Of a stretch of 64,000 nucleotides of DNA, positions 1 through 8,464 are shown piece by piece. The stretch comes from Robiginitalea biformata HTCC2501 (GTDB lineage: Bacteria; Bacteroidota; Bacteroidia; Flavobacteriales; Flavobacteriaceae). Below the pieces are notes generated by a model. That model was given only the letters and a program-made list of their open reading frames with translations. It was not told where the DNA came from and made no database searches. Every line of letters starts with the position of its first letter. Position 1 is the stretch's first letter. Both the position numbers and the translations under genes were made by a program. The stretch spans positions 372,001-436,000 of the forward strand of contig NC_013222.1 of NCBI RefSeq assembly GCF_000024125.1. The letters are read 5' to 3'.

Positions 1-201
1 GGCACCACGGGCTATGCGCGATTCCGGTTCGGGATCGGGTCGGAATTCTCAAAAGGCCGGCAGGTGGATTACGTGTTGGGCAAATGGGAGGAAGCCGAGC
101 AGGAAGCCCTGCCTGAAAGGCTGGACCGCTCCGCGGAACTCATCCGGAGTTTTGCGTTGGCCGGGCCGGGAATTACGATGAACCAGTTCAACAATACCTG
201 A
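1..201 (+). CDS. pth: Peptidyl-tRNA hydrolase, C-terminal part (cut by window start)
   Basis: The last 66 codons of an open frame run from the first base to a TGA at 199-201. The peptide contains the segments YARFRFGIGSEF, VDYVLGKW and AEQEALPERLDRSAELIRSF, which match the C-terminal third of bacterial peptidyl-tRNA hydrolase (the 'RFRFGIG..VDYVLGKW' stretch is diagnostic). The enzyme recycles peptidyl-tRNA released from stalled ribosomes by cleaving the ester bond between peptide and tRNA. The catalytic histidine and asparagine lie upstream, outside the window. The gene converges on the lipoprotein gene ending at 235, with only 33 bases between the two stops. Confidence 0.9.
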   Translation, partial: GTTGYARFRFGIGSEFSKGRQVDYVLGKWEEAEQEALPERLDRSAELIRSFALAGPGITMNQFNNT

Positions 202-234
202 GGGTGCGGGTCCCGAATCACCCCGAATGGCCTG

Positions 235-918
235 TCAAAAGACCCGAAATGACGACACCCCGGAGCGGGAGGTATTCCCCTCGGAATCCCGGCTGAGGAT
301 TTCCCAGTAGTACACCCCGCCGGACTGTACGGGCACTACCAGGGACAACTGCCCGGAGCCCACCGTTTGTTCCAGGGAGAGATTGGAGGCATCCGTCCCA
401 AAATAAATTTCGAATTCCACCAGGTCGTTATCCGCATCGGCCCCGTCCCACCGCAGGGTAACTTCCCCGCTGGCGTCTGGCGTAACCGTTTCCCCGGACA
501 CCGGGTCTTTGTGCTGGGCAGGGAACGGCGGGTAGGTCAGGGCGGAACCCGCGTTGAAAAATTGCCAGGCTCCCCCGGCCGGTCCGTCCATACCGGACTC
601 GCTGCGGGCAATGACGTTCCAGGAATAGGCGGTCCCCTTCTCCAGGACCAGGCTGGCGCTCAGGCCCGATGTGATGACGTTTTCGGTGACGTTCGTCTGC
701 AGGTTGCGGACAGTTAGCTCATAGCGCACGGCATGGGGCGTGTCCGCCCACCGGAATTCCACTTCGCTGGTGGTCTCGCTCCGGGAAATGCCCGTGGTGC
801 ATTCCGAATTATTCTCCGGATAGGCCAGGCTAACGGCCGGCGGCACCTTGGGGGAATCGTCGCTCCCGCAGGACACCAGCAACCAACCGAATACCAACAT
901 AAGTAAAGCGCGCTTCAT
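235..918 (-). CDS. Lipoprotein with fibronectin-III-like domains
   Basis: A 227-residue protein with a lipoprotein signal: hydrophobic residues 4-15 lead into LLVSC with the acylated cysteine at position 17. The rest reads as two Ig/fibronectin-III-like beta domains. Each has the pattern 'P.....EVEFRWADTPHAVRYELTVR' (about residues 35-120) or 'SGEVTLRWDGADADNDLVEFEIYFG' (about 130-227), split here to the motifs VEFRWAD and VTLRWDGADAD. No enzymatic motif is visible. The start codon overlaps the stop of the upstream secreted protease in ATGA (915-918), so the two are translationally coupled and probably work together at the cell surface. The partner role is an inference; an adhesion or substrate-binding role is equally possible. 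Confidence 0.8.
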   Translation of the reverse strand: MKRALLMLVFGWLLVSCGSDDSPKVPPAVSLAYPENNSECTTGISRSETTSEVEFRWADTPHAVRYELTVRNLQTNVTENVITSGLSASLVLEKGTAYSWNVIARSESGMDGPAGGAWQFFNAGSALTYPPFPAQHKDPVSGETVTPDASGEVTLRWDGADADNDLVEFEIYFGTDASNLSLEQTVGSGQLSLVVPVQSGGVYYWEILSRDSEGNTSRSGVSSFRVF

Positions 919-3900
919 CTCCTGAAAACTTTTAAGAGTGCTTCCTGTTGCCCGGATTGCACCCGCAGCAGGTACAAGCCCGACGGAAGTACCGGCAGGG
1001 AAAATTCTTCATTGTGGCTCAGGGGCTGCCTGGCACTACGGTACAGCAGCCTCCCGGAAGTATTGAACAATTCCAGGGTGACGGGTTCCCGGATATCCGG
1101 CAAATACAAGCCGATGCGGTCCGAGAACGGGTTGGGTGCAGCCGAAATGGAATCCGATGAAAAGTAGGAGGCTTCATAGCTGCCCTTACAGGCCGGGACG
1201 GCCGTAACTTTCAGATCGTTGTTCCCGGGCTGTAATTCCAGGTGGAGCGGTCCGGAACCCACGGTGCGTTCCTCCCCGTTCAGGGAAACGACATAGGAAA
1301 CGGCCCCGTCCAGGTCCAGGTCAATCCCCGAGCCGCCCGCCGACCGGCTTACCAGCACACTCAGCGGATCCGGGCTGCCGATGGTGACGGTATAACACTG
1401 GGCTTCATAGGTTATGGGCCCGTCGGTGCCCGATATACAAATGTCGTATTGCCCGGTGGCCAGGTTCCTCAACTCAAAGGAGTTGCTGAACGCCCCGGAT
1501 TCGTCCAGGCCATTTCCCCGGATGGTAATGGTGTAATCCAGCGATCGGGAGGCGGTGACGCGAATGGCCCCATCGTCCGTACCCACACATTTCTCGCCCG
1601 AAATAGCGATGTCGAACTGGTCCGGGGCAAAGCGGTAAACCGGGCAGCCATTGGCATCGACCACAGCCCCGGGCGGGGTTCCCGGGCACAGGTCGTCCCC
1701 GTCGTCAAAAACCCCGTCCCCATCCGCATCCGGACGAAACTGGCCCTCCACGCAGAGTTCCAGGCTGAAACCATTCAGGGCACCGCCGTCCGCCGGGGCC
1801 GTATCCTCCACGATCAGCACCCATTCCCCGAAACTCGATTCCCCGTCGAAGGCGTTCAGCGAGCCGAGCGGCCGCACGAGCCCCGAAATGGCCGGGTTGT
1901 TCCCGCAAATAAACGACGGGGCATCGGCGTCAAAAGTGGCGTCCACATCGTTTGCCTCGGCACAGGAGTTGGAAATAAGCGTAATTTCTGTCCCGGCCGG
2001 GGAACGGAGTTTAATCACCAGGTCGGCGAGGTAGCTGTGGCTGAGGTCCAGCCCTACCCGCGCGCCGATGACCGTCTGATCGTCCGCGAAAAAAATGCTC
2101 GAGGTCACCGTGGGCGTCCCGGTGGACGAAATGGTGATGGGAGTTCCCTGGGCGGTAAGCGTCTTGCAATCCGTGGCGATGGTCCGGAAGGAAGCGGCCG
2201 CGCCAAAGGCGCCCTGACCGCAGTCGTTGATGGGCCTGACACGCCAGAAATAGGTGGTATCCGGCAGCAGCTCCTCGGGTTGGTATTCCGCAAGGTAAAC
2301 AACCTCATCTACCAGGATCCCCGAGAACCCGGCATCTAACGCCAGTTGGACCCGGTAGGAAGTGGCTTCCTGTGTCGCCTCCCACTGTAGCCGGGGCACC
2401 AGGCCGACATCTGTGGCATCTGCTTCCGGGCTGAGCAAGGCGGGAGCAGTAAAACTTCCGTCGGTAAGCCGCAACTGGACGGGCAGGTTGAAATTCCCGC
2501 CCGGGGCCGTCCCGGTAATCACCAGGGGGTAGAGCCCCGGCGCCGCGGCAGCAGTATTGGTAATGGTCAGCGTCAGGTCGGTACCGTCTGTCTGGACAGT
2601 CGGGCTGCTGAAGCCGGACCCGAGCCCGGCGGGCAGGCCGGATACCCCGAGGGTAACCTCTTCGGCAAACCCGTCAAAGTTGTGATAAGTAAAATCATAT
2701 ACGGCGTCCACAGGCTGGCATCCCACCGCTTCGAGTTCCTGTGCAGCGAGCACAAAGGGCTGCTGGGTAATCGTAAAATCGGCCTGGTTGACGGAAAAGA
2801 AAATATTGTCCGAGGCCTTGACCATAATCCGCCCCCCCGTGGTGGCCGTCCCGGGAAGCTGTACCTGGGCACTCCCGGTGTTCGGGACCCCGGAAGCCAG
2901 TAGTACCGGGAAGTCCTGCCCGCTGTTCAGGGACAGGAAAATATCCACCTCCTGGCAGTTGATAGGGGCCTGGTTGGTTGCGCCCGTCTCCCAGCTGATC
3001 GTCTGGATACTCCCCCCGGCAAAATTCTGGGTGCTCTGCTGGGAGATCACGCGGAAGGCATCCGGCTGCGAAACCACCCGCACGCTCACCAGGTCGGAAG
3101 CCACCTGCCCGCCCCCCGGGGCATTGTCCCGGACGGTCAGGGCAAAGGTCATGTCCCGTTCAATCTCCGATACGGTTTCCCAGGCGGAACCGGAAGCCGG
3201 GCTCACCTGGGTCAGGTTGCCGGAGGCCACCCGGCTCAGCCGGGGAAAGTACCGGCTGGGGGAAACCCCGGGCGGCAGGGAACGGAAATTGGCCCCGCTT
3301 GGGTTCTGCGGCCCGAAGGAGGCGCGGGTAACTACCCCGTCGTCTACCTGTTCCCATGCGTAGGTAAGGATATCCGACGCATCGGGGTCCGAGGCATCGG
3401 CTTCCAGAACAAAAGCGGTGCCGGCGGGAATGAAATAATCCGGCAGGGGGTTCACCGCGGGCGGGTTGTTGGCGAGGGCCGTCGTAGAGGCACAGGAGGT
3501 GCCGGCCACATATTGCGCAATCTGCACAATGCTGAAATAGTGGAAGTAGTCGTCCCCTTGTTGGGCCACGTTGTTGCCTTCTGCGATGCCTGCATACCCC
3601 ATGATAGTGGTCCCGGAAGCGGGTTCCGCCTGGACGCCGGAGCCCTCTGAATCAAAGGACCACGTGTGGTTTGCGCCGAACTGGTGCCCCATCTCGTGGG
3701 CCACAAAATCCAGGTCAAACCGATCGCCCTCCGGAGTGGGCGTAGCAGCATACGCGCTGCCCTTCCGGTTCTCGCTGCAAACCGCACCGATGAACCCGGC
3801 ATTCCCGGCTTCCGACCCCCGGTGGAACAAATGGCCGATGTCGTAGTTGGCCGATCCGATCTGGGCGTCGAGCGTGGTTTGGACCTCCGAGCTGAAATTC

Positions 3901-4703
3901 CCGCCAAAGGGATCCGTGGAAGGATCCGTATAGATTACCTGGTCGTTGCCTGCTACCAGCACGAGGCTGATGGCCAGGTCCGTCTCAAACACCTCGTTGA
4001 TCCGGGTAAGCGTGGCATTTACGGCCGACAGTGCGCTCCCGACGGTGCCCCCGTGGTATTCCGCGTACTCCCCTGTGGTTGCCACCGCCAGCCGGTAAGT
4101 CCGCAAGAGTTGGTCGTCTACCAACTTGGCCGCACGGGAGGAAGCCGGCTTGGCAAATTCCCGGTAAGCCCGGGTTCCGCATTTCCAGGCCGAAGGCAGG
4201 GCCTCCTTCTGGTCGCGGCGATAAAGCAGGTACCTGGCGCCGCTACCCGGCACTTTCTCCAGGAATCCGGACGCTTCCCGCCCGGGTTCGCTCACCATGC
4301 CCTGGAAACCCGAAGGGGACATACTGAAGCGGATCCTTCTTGCCGGGTTCTCCGGGCTGACCCCCAGGTAGGAGCGGATTTCCGGGTACCGCTCCTGGAG
4401 TTCAGGCGCCATGACCGACCGCTCGCGCACCAGATAGGGCTGCAATTCGCCCCGGCTGTCCGGGAAATACATACGCTTGGCGGACCCGGGGTTTCCGTTG
4501 AGTTCCTCCAATGCCCGGCGCATCCCCATTTCATCCAGGGTAAAGCCGCTGCCTTCCTGTGGTTTCAGCAGCTCCCCGGATGCCGTCCGGCGAAGCTGGA
4601 TGGCGTTATCACGTTCCCACAACCCACTGGTTTCCTGAGAGAAGGAACAAAAGCTGAGCAAGAATATGGGAATTGATAAAACAAGACGTAGCTTTGTCTT
4701 CAT
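915..4703 (-). CDS. Secreted reprolysin-like zinc metalloprotease with P-domain and T9SS sorting domain
   Basis: A 1262-residue exported protein. Residues 1-22 form a Sec signal peptide ending CSFSQ. A propeptide-like region follows, then a metzincin catalytic domain with the zinc motif HEMGHQFGANH at 336-346, as in M12B/reprolysin-like bacterial proteases. After it come Ig-like regions, a fibronectin-III-like domain (about 755-850), a proprotein-convertase P-domain (about 860-985, with GLDLSHSYLADLVIKLRSP and FGEWVLIVEDTA), a thrombospondin type 3 calcium-binding repeat (DADGDGVFDDGDD, about 990-1015) and a C-terminal type IX secretion sorting domain (about 1190-1262, with PNPFSD, LELFNTSGRLL and LPSGLYLLRV). 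It should be exported by T9SS and act on the surface or outside the cell. Only 51 bases separate it from divergent ribF. Confidence 0.92.
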   Translation of the reverse strand: MKTKLRLVLSIPIFLLSFCSFSQETSGLWERDNAIQLRRTASGELLKPQEGSGFTLDEMGMRRALEELNGNPGSAKRMYFPDSRGELQPYLVRERSVMAPELQERYPEIRSYLGVSPENPARRIRFSMSPSGFQGMVSEPGREASGFLEKVPGSGARYLLYRRDQKEALPSAWKCGTRAYREFAKPASSRAAKLVDDQLLRTYRLAVATTGEYAEYHGGTVGSALSAVNATLTRINEVFETDLAISLVLVAGNDQVIYTDPSTDPFGGNFSSEVQTTLDAQIGSANYDIGHLFHRGSEAGNAGFIGAVCSENRKGSAYAATPTPEGDRFDLDFVAHEMGHQFGANHTWSFDSEGSGVQAEPASGTTIMGYAGIAEGNNVAQQGDDYFHYFSIVQIAQYVAGTSCASTTALANNPPAVNPLPDYFIPAGTAFVLEADASDPDASDILTYAWEQVDDGVVTRASFGPQNPSGANFRSLPPGVSPSRYFPRLSRVASGNLTQVSPASGSAWETVSEIERDMTFALTVRDNAPGGGQVASDLVSVRVVSQPDAFRVISQQSTQNFAGGSIQTISWETGATNQAPINCQEVDIFLSLNSGQDFPVLLASGVPNTGSAQVQLPGTATTGGRIMVKASDNIFFSVNQADFTITQQPFVLAAQELEAVGCQPVDAVYDFTYHNFDGFAEEVTLGVSGLPAGLGSGFSSPTVQTDGTDLTLTITNTAAAAPGLYPLVITGTAPGGNFNLPVQLRLTDGSFTAPALLSPEADATDVGLVPRLQWEATQEATSYRVQLALDAGFSGILVDEVVYLAEYQPEELLPDTTYFWRVRPINDCGQGAFGAAASFRTIATDCKTLTAQGTPITISSTGTPTVTSSIFFADDQTVIGARVGLDLSHSYLADLVIKLRSPAGTEITLISNSCAEANDVDATFDADAPSFICGNNPAISGLVRPLGSLNAFDGESSFGEWVLIVEDTAPADGGALNGFSLELCVEGQFRPDADGDGVFDDGDDLCPGTPPGAVVDANGCPVYRFAPDQFDIAISGEKCVGTDDGAIRVTASRSLDYTITIRGNGLDESGAFSNSFELRNLATGQYDICISGTDGPITYEAQCYTVTIGSPDPLSVLVSRSAGGSGIDLDLDGAVSYVVSLNGEERTVGSGPLHLELQPGNNDLKVTAVPACKGSYEASYFSSDSISAAPNPFSDRIGLYLPDIREPVTLELFNTSGRLLYRSARQPLSHNEEFSLPVLPSGLYLLRVQSGQQEALLKVFRR

Positions 4704-4754
4704 TCATGGGGCTTTGCATCGCTAAAAATACGCCTTTTTTATTATTTTGATTCC

Positions 4755-5684
4755 GTGATAACCGTCCGAGGTCTTTCAGAATACCGTATTGAGCGGCCCA
4801 GCGTGGTTACCATCGGCACCTTCGATGGTGTCCATATCGGGCACAGGAAAATCCTTAGCCGGCTGACGGATTTTGGCAGGTCGCATGACATGCAGTCTAC
4901 CTTGCTCACCTTTTACCCGCATCCGCGGATGGTACTGCAGAAGGACAGCGGCCTGAAATTGCTGAACACTATTGAGGAAAAGACGGATATCCTCCGGGAA
5001 ACCGGCCTGGACTGCCTGGTTATCCACCCGTTCACCCAGCGTTTTTCGCGCCTAACTGCCACGCAGTTCGTGCGGGAAATGCTCGTGGAAAAACTCCACA
5101 CCAAAAAAATCATCATCGGGTACGACCATCGCTTTGGCCGGAACCGCACGGCAAACATCCAGGACCTGGAAGCTTTCGGGAACCTGTTCGACTTTTCCGT
5201 GGAGGAAATTTCTGCCCAGGAAGTGGACGAGGTATCGGTGAGTTCCACGAAAATCCGGAAGGCCCTGGAAGCCGGGGACCTGGAAACGGCCAATGCCTAC
5301 CTCGGGTATCCCTATATGCTCTCCGGCACCGTCCGACGGGGCAAAGGCCTGGGGCGGAACCTCGGTTTTCCCACGGCCAACCTCGGGATAGACTCCGAAT
5401 ACAAGCTCATCCCCGCCAATGGGGTGTATGCGGTTCGCAGCCAACTGGGAGACCGGGAGGTTTTCGGCATGATGAACATCGGGTCCAACCCGACGGTTGA
5501 GGACTCCGGCCAGCACATTGAGGTGCATTTTTTTGACCTGGACCAGGACCTCTACGACCAGCCCCTGCGCGTCGGCCTCCTGGCCCGTCTCAGGGACGAG
5601 CGGAAATTCGATTCCCTGGAAGCCCTGAAAGAACAGCTCTCCCTGGACCAACAAGCGGCCCGCCGGGCCATACGCCAACGATGA
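4755..5684 (+). CDS. ribF: Bifunctional riboflavin kinase / FAD synthetase
   Basis: A 309-residue protein that phosphorylates riboflavin to FMN and adenylates FMN to FAD. The N-terminal FAD synthetase domain carries VVTIGTFDGVHIGHRKIL (about 17-34), the nucleotidyltransferase GTFDGVHxGH signature. The C-terminal flavokinase domain carries GKGLGRNLGFPTANL and PANGVYAV (about 197-225). The start is a GTG at 4755; family members begin about 17 residues before VVTIGTFDGVH, which fits. A near-match promoter box (TTATTTTG, 4742-4749) ends five bases before this GTG. The stop overlaps the next gene's ATG (ATGA, 5681-5684). Confidence 0.97.
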   Translation: MITVRGLSEYRIERPSVVTIGTFDGVHIGHRKILSRLTDFGRSHDMQSTLLTFYPHPRMVLQKDSGLKLLNTIEEKTDILRETGLDCLVIHPFTQRFSRLTATQFVREMLVEKLHTKKIIIGYDHRFGRNRTANIQDLEAFGNLFDFSVEEISAQEVDEVSVSSTKIRKALEAGDLETANAYLGYPYMLSGTVRRGKGLGRNLGFPTANLGIDSEYKLIPANGVYAVRSQLGDREVFGMMNIGSNPTVEDSGQHIEVHFFDLDQDLYDQPLRVGLLARLRDERKFDSLEALKEQLSLDQQAARRAIRQR

Positions 5685-7006
5685 TCCGGCGCCTGCTCTA
5701 TTCCCGGATGGACAACAGCCCGCTGATCCTGTTCCGGATGTTTTACGGGGTATTACTGGCCCTGGAGTGCTTCGGCGCCATCGCCACCGGCTGGGTGCGG
5801 CGCTACCTGGTGGAACCCGAATTCACTTTTACCTTTATCGGCTTTGAGTGGCTGCAACCCCTGCCGGGTCCGGGGATGTATGTCTATTACGCCCTGATGG
5901 GGCTGCTGGGTATCGCCATCGCCCTGGGGTACCGCTACCGGCTGAGCATCATCCTGTTCACCCTGCTTTGGACAGGCACCTACCTGATGCAGAAAACCGC
6001 TTACAACAACCACTATTACCTGCTGATCCTCATATCCGGGCTGATGTGTTTCCTCCCCGCCCACCGGGCGAGGTCCCTGGACGCCAAACGCCGGCCGGAA
6101 ATACGCACGGATACCATGTACACGGCCGTAAAATGGACGGTTGTCCTGCAATTGTTCATCGTGTACACCTATGCGGCTATCGCCAAGATATACGACGACT
6201 GGCTGGATTTCAGTTTTATCGGGTTGCTGATGGCTGGTAAGGCAGATTACCCGCTGATCGGAACGATTCTGCAGGAGCCCTGGGTGCACCGGTGCATCGG
6301 CCTGTTCGGGATCGCATTCGATTTCCTGATCATCCCCCTCCTGCTCTGGAAGCCGACCCGAAAATGGGCCTTTGGCGCCTCCATTTTTTTCCACCTGTTC
6401 AACTCGGTGGTTTTTCAAATCGGGATATTCCCTTACCTGTCGCTGGCGTTTACCGCGTTCTTTTTTGAACCCGAAACCATCCGCCGCACCTTTTTCCCGA
6501 CCAAGGCCGCCGGGCAGTGGCAACCCCCCTCGGGCCGCCCCCGGTATGCCGGAATCCTGCTGGGTGTGGGCGCGTTGTATTTCACCCTGCAGGTGTTCCT
6601 GCCCATCCGGCATTACGCAATTCCCGGCGATGTCCTATGGACTGAAGAGGGACACCGCATGAGCTGGCGCATGATGCTCCGGAGCAGGCGGGGCACCATC
6701 CAGTTCCGCATTGTCGACAAGGCCACGGGCATCAGCGAACCCGTGAAACCGGAAAATTACCTGACCCCCCGACAGTACCGCAAAGTACTCGCCTACCCGG
6801 ATTTTATCTGGCAGTTTGCCCAATACCTCAAGAAATCCTATGCGCGGCAGGGGAAGGATATTGCCGTCTATGCGGCAGGCAACCTGCGGATCAACCGGCA
6901 GCCGGCAGCCCCCTTTATCGACCCGGAGGTAGACCTGGCGGCAGAACCCTGGGATCACTTCCGCCACCACCGCTGGATCCTGCCCGCCCCCTGGGAATTG
7001 GAGTAG
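5681..7006 (+). CDS. HTTM (vitamin-K-dependent gamma-carboxylase-like) membrane protein
   Basis: A 441-residue polytopic membrane protein with about eight hydrophobic helices between residues 15 and 310, then a soluble tail. Signatures of the HTTM family are visible: a first helix starting LILFRMFYGVLLALECFG, the segment TAYNNHYYLLILISGLMCFLPAH, and, after the last helix, LWTEEGHRMSWRMMLRSRRG, which closely resembles the post-membrane segment of bacterial gamma-carboxylase homologues. In animals this fold carboxylates glutamate using vitamin K; the bacterial substrates are unknown. It is translationally coupled to ribF by a 4-base overlap, although a flavin link is only a guess. Carboxylase activity is not assured from sequence alone. 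Confidence 0.85.
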   Translation: MIRRLLYSRMDNSPLILFRMFYGVLLALECFGAIATGWVRRYLVEPEFTFTFIGFEWLQPLPGPGMYVYYALMGLLGIAIALGYRYRLSIILFTLLWTGTYLMQKTAYNNHYYLLILISGLMCFLPAHRARSLDAKRRPEIRTDTMYTAVKWTVVLQLFIVYTYAAIAKIYDDWLDFSFIGLLMAGKADYPLIGTILQEPWVHRCIGLFGIAFDFLIIPLLLWKPTRKWAFGASIFFHLFNSVVFQIGIFPYLSLAFTAFFFEPETIRRTFFPTKAAGQWQPPSGRPRYAGILLGVGALYFTLQVFLPIRHYAIPGDVLWTEEGHRMSWRMMLRSRRGTIQFRIVDKATGISEPVKPENYLTPRQYRKVLAYPDFIWQFAQYLKKSYARQGKDIAVYAAGNLRINRQPAAPFIDPEVDLAAEPWDHFRHHRWILPAPWELE

Positions 7007-7064
7007 CCGGCATAACCCGCGCCGATCGGTGGCCGTTCCGTTGGCTGATTCCATATTTTACCCT

Positions 7065-7085
7065 TAAATTTGCAGCCTAAATTTG
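7065..7085 (+). promoter_or_regulatory. Two tandem TAnnTTTG promoter boxes before serS
   Basis: TAAATTTG occurs twice, at 7065-7072 and 7078-7085. Both match the Bacteroidota -7 consensus TAnnTTTG. A TTG at 7041-7043 lies about 21 bases before the first box. The second box ends nine bases before the serS ATG, leaving almost no leader, and argues against the alternative upstream TTG start that would lie inside the box. Confidence 0.65.
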
Positions 7086-7093
7086 CACGGAAC

Positions 7094-8365
7094 ATGCTGC
7101 CACTGCACACCTTGCGGGAAAATCCCGATTCAATCGCCCAAGCCCTCGGCAAACGGGGGATCGATGCCCAACCCATGATTCAGGAAGTACTGGAATTGGA
7201 CAAGCAGCGCCGTACCCTGCAGACCCAATTGGACGCCACACTGGCGGAGGCCAATACGCTCTCGCGGGAAATCGGGAATTTGTTTAAGGCGGGGAAATCC
7301 GAAGAAGCCCAGGAACTGAAGGCCCGTTCAGCGAAACTCAAGGAATCCTCCAAAGCCCTGACGGAATCCCTGAACGATGCAGCAGATACCCTGCAGCAAG
7401 CCCTCTACCAGGTACCGAACGCTCCCCATACCTCCGTTCCGGCCGGAACGGACGAGGAGGACAACGAGGTGGTCTTCACATCCGGGGACCTGCCGCAGGC
7501 CGGAGGCAGTGCCCTGCCCCACTGGGAACTCGCCGCCCAATACGACCTGATCGATTTTGAGCTCGGGGTGAAAATTACCGGGGCGGGATTCCCTGTTTAC
7601 AAGGGTAAATGCGCCCGGCTCCAGCGCGCGCTGGTGAGCTTTTTCCTGGACCGCAACACGGAAGCGGGATACCAGGAAGTTCAGGTCCCCCACCTGGTCA
7701 ATGAAGCCTCCGGGCTAGGTACGGGCCAGCTGCCCGACAAAGAGGGACAGATGTACGAACTCCGGGACGACAAATTGTTTTTGATCCCTACTGCAGAGGT
7801 CCCCGTTACCAATATGTTGCGGGACGAGTTGATGGACCTCGGCGACCTGCCGCTCTGCTATACGGCCTATACCCCCTGTTTCCGGAGGGAAGCCGGCAGC
7901 TATGGCGCGCATGTGCGGGGGCTCAACCGGCTGCACCAGTTTGACAAGGTGGAAATTGTGAGGGTGGAAGAACCCGGGAATTCCTACGCGGCCCTGGAGC
8001 AAATGGTAGAGCACGTCAAAGGCCTGCTCGGCGAACTGGGGCTCCCGTATCGCATCCTCCGGCTTTGCGGGGGTGATCTGGGCTTCACCTCCGCGCTGAC
8101 CTACGATTTTGAGGTCTGGTCGGCGGCCCAGGAACGCTGGCTCGAAGTGAGTTCCGTATCGAATTTTGAGGCCTTCCAGGCCAACCGCCTGAAACTGCGT
8201 TACCGGGACGAAAACAACAAGCCGCAACTGGCCCACACCCTGAATGGAAGTGCCCTTGCACTGCCGCGGATCCTGGCGTGTATCCTGGAGGATTACCAGG
8301 ACGAATCGGGCATCCGCATCCCGGACGTGCTGGTGCCCTATACCGGTTTCGACCGGATCGAGTAG
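7094..8365 (+). CDS. serS: Seryl-tRNA synthetase
   Basis: A 423-residue class II aminoacyl-tRNA synthetase that charges tRNA-Ser (and tRNA-Sec where present). An N-terminal helical tRNA-binding arm spans about residues 25-105 (DKQRRTLQTQLDATLAEAN, SREIGNLFKAGKSEEAQELK). The catalytic core has PTAEVPVTNMLRDEL, the motif 2 region FRREAGSYGAHVRGLNRLHQF and motif 3 NGSALALPRILACILEDYQ. I start at the ATG at 7094 (MLPLHTLRENPD), which gives the usual family N-terminus; an in-frame TTG at 7070 adds eight residues but overlaps a promoter box. The length matches the family norm of about 423. Confidence 0.97.
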   Translation: MLPLHTLRENPDSIAQALGKRGIDAQPMIQEVLELDKQRRTLQTQLDATLAEANTLSREIGNLFKAGKSEEAQELKARSAKLKESSKALTESLNDAADTLQQALYQVPNAPHTSVPAGTDEEDNEVVFTSGDLPQAGGSALPHWELAAQYDLIDFELGVKITGAGFPVYKGKCARLQRALVSFFLDRNTEAGYQEVQVPHLVNEASGLGTGQLPDKEGQMYELRDDKLFLIPTAEVPVTNMLRDELMDLGDLPLCYTAYTPCFRREAGSYGAHVRGLNRLHQFDKVEIVRVEEPGNSYAALEQMVEHVKGLLGELGLPYRILRLCGGDLGFTSALTYDFEVWSAAQERWLEVSSVSNFEAFQANRLKLRYRDENNKPQLAHTLNGSALALPRILACILEDYQDESGIRIPDVLVPYTGFDRIE

Positions 8366-8442
8366 CAGGCCCGGGGCGGGAGATCGCCCTGTCGGGACCG
8401 ATGCCCGGGGAACACCCGGAAAGGCCGCCCCGTATTACTTCG

Positions 8443-8450
8443 TATCTTTG
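8443..8450 (+). promoter_or_regulatory. Promoter box TATCTTTG before the TPR gene
   Basis: TATCTTTG matches the Bacteroidota -7 element TAnnTTTG exactly and ends 14 bases before the ATG at 8465, giving a leader of roughly 10 bases. This separates the TPR gene from serS transcriptionally. Confidence 0.65.
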
Positions 8451-8464
8451 TACAAAGCCCTGTT

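Noticed and set aside
3666..4676. A 336-codon plus-strand frame inside the metalloprotease gene
   Set aside because: Translation has no domain features; the minus-strand gene carries a signal peptide, HExxH motif and sorting domain.
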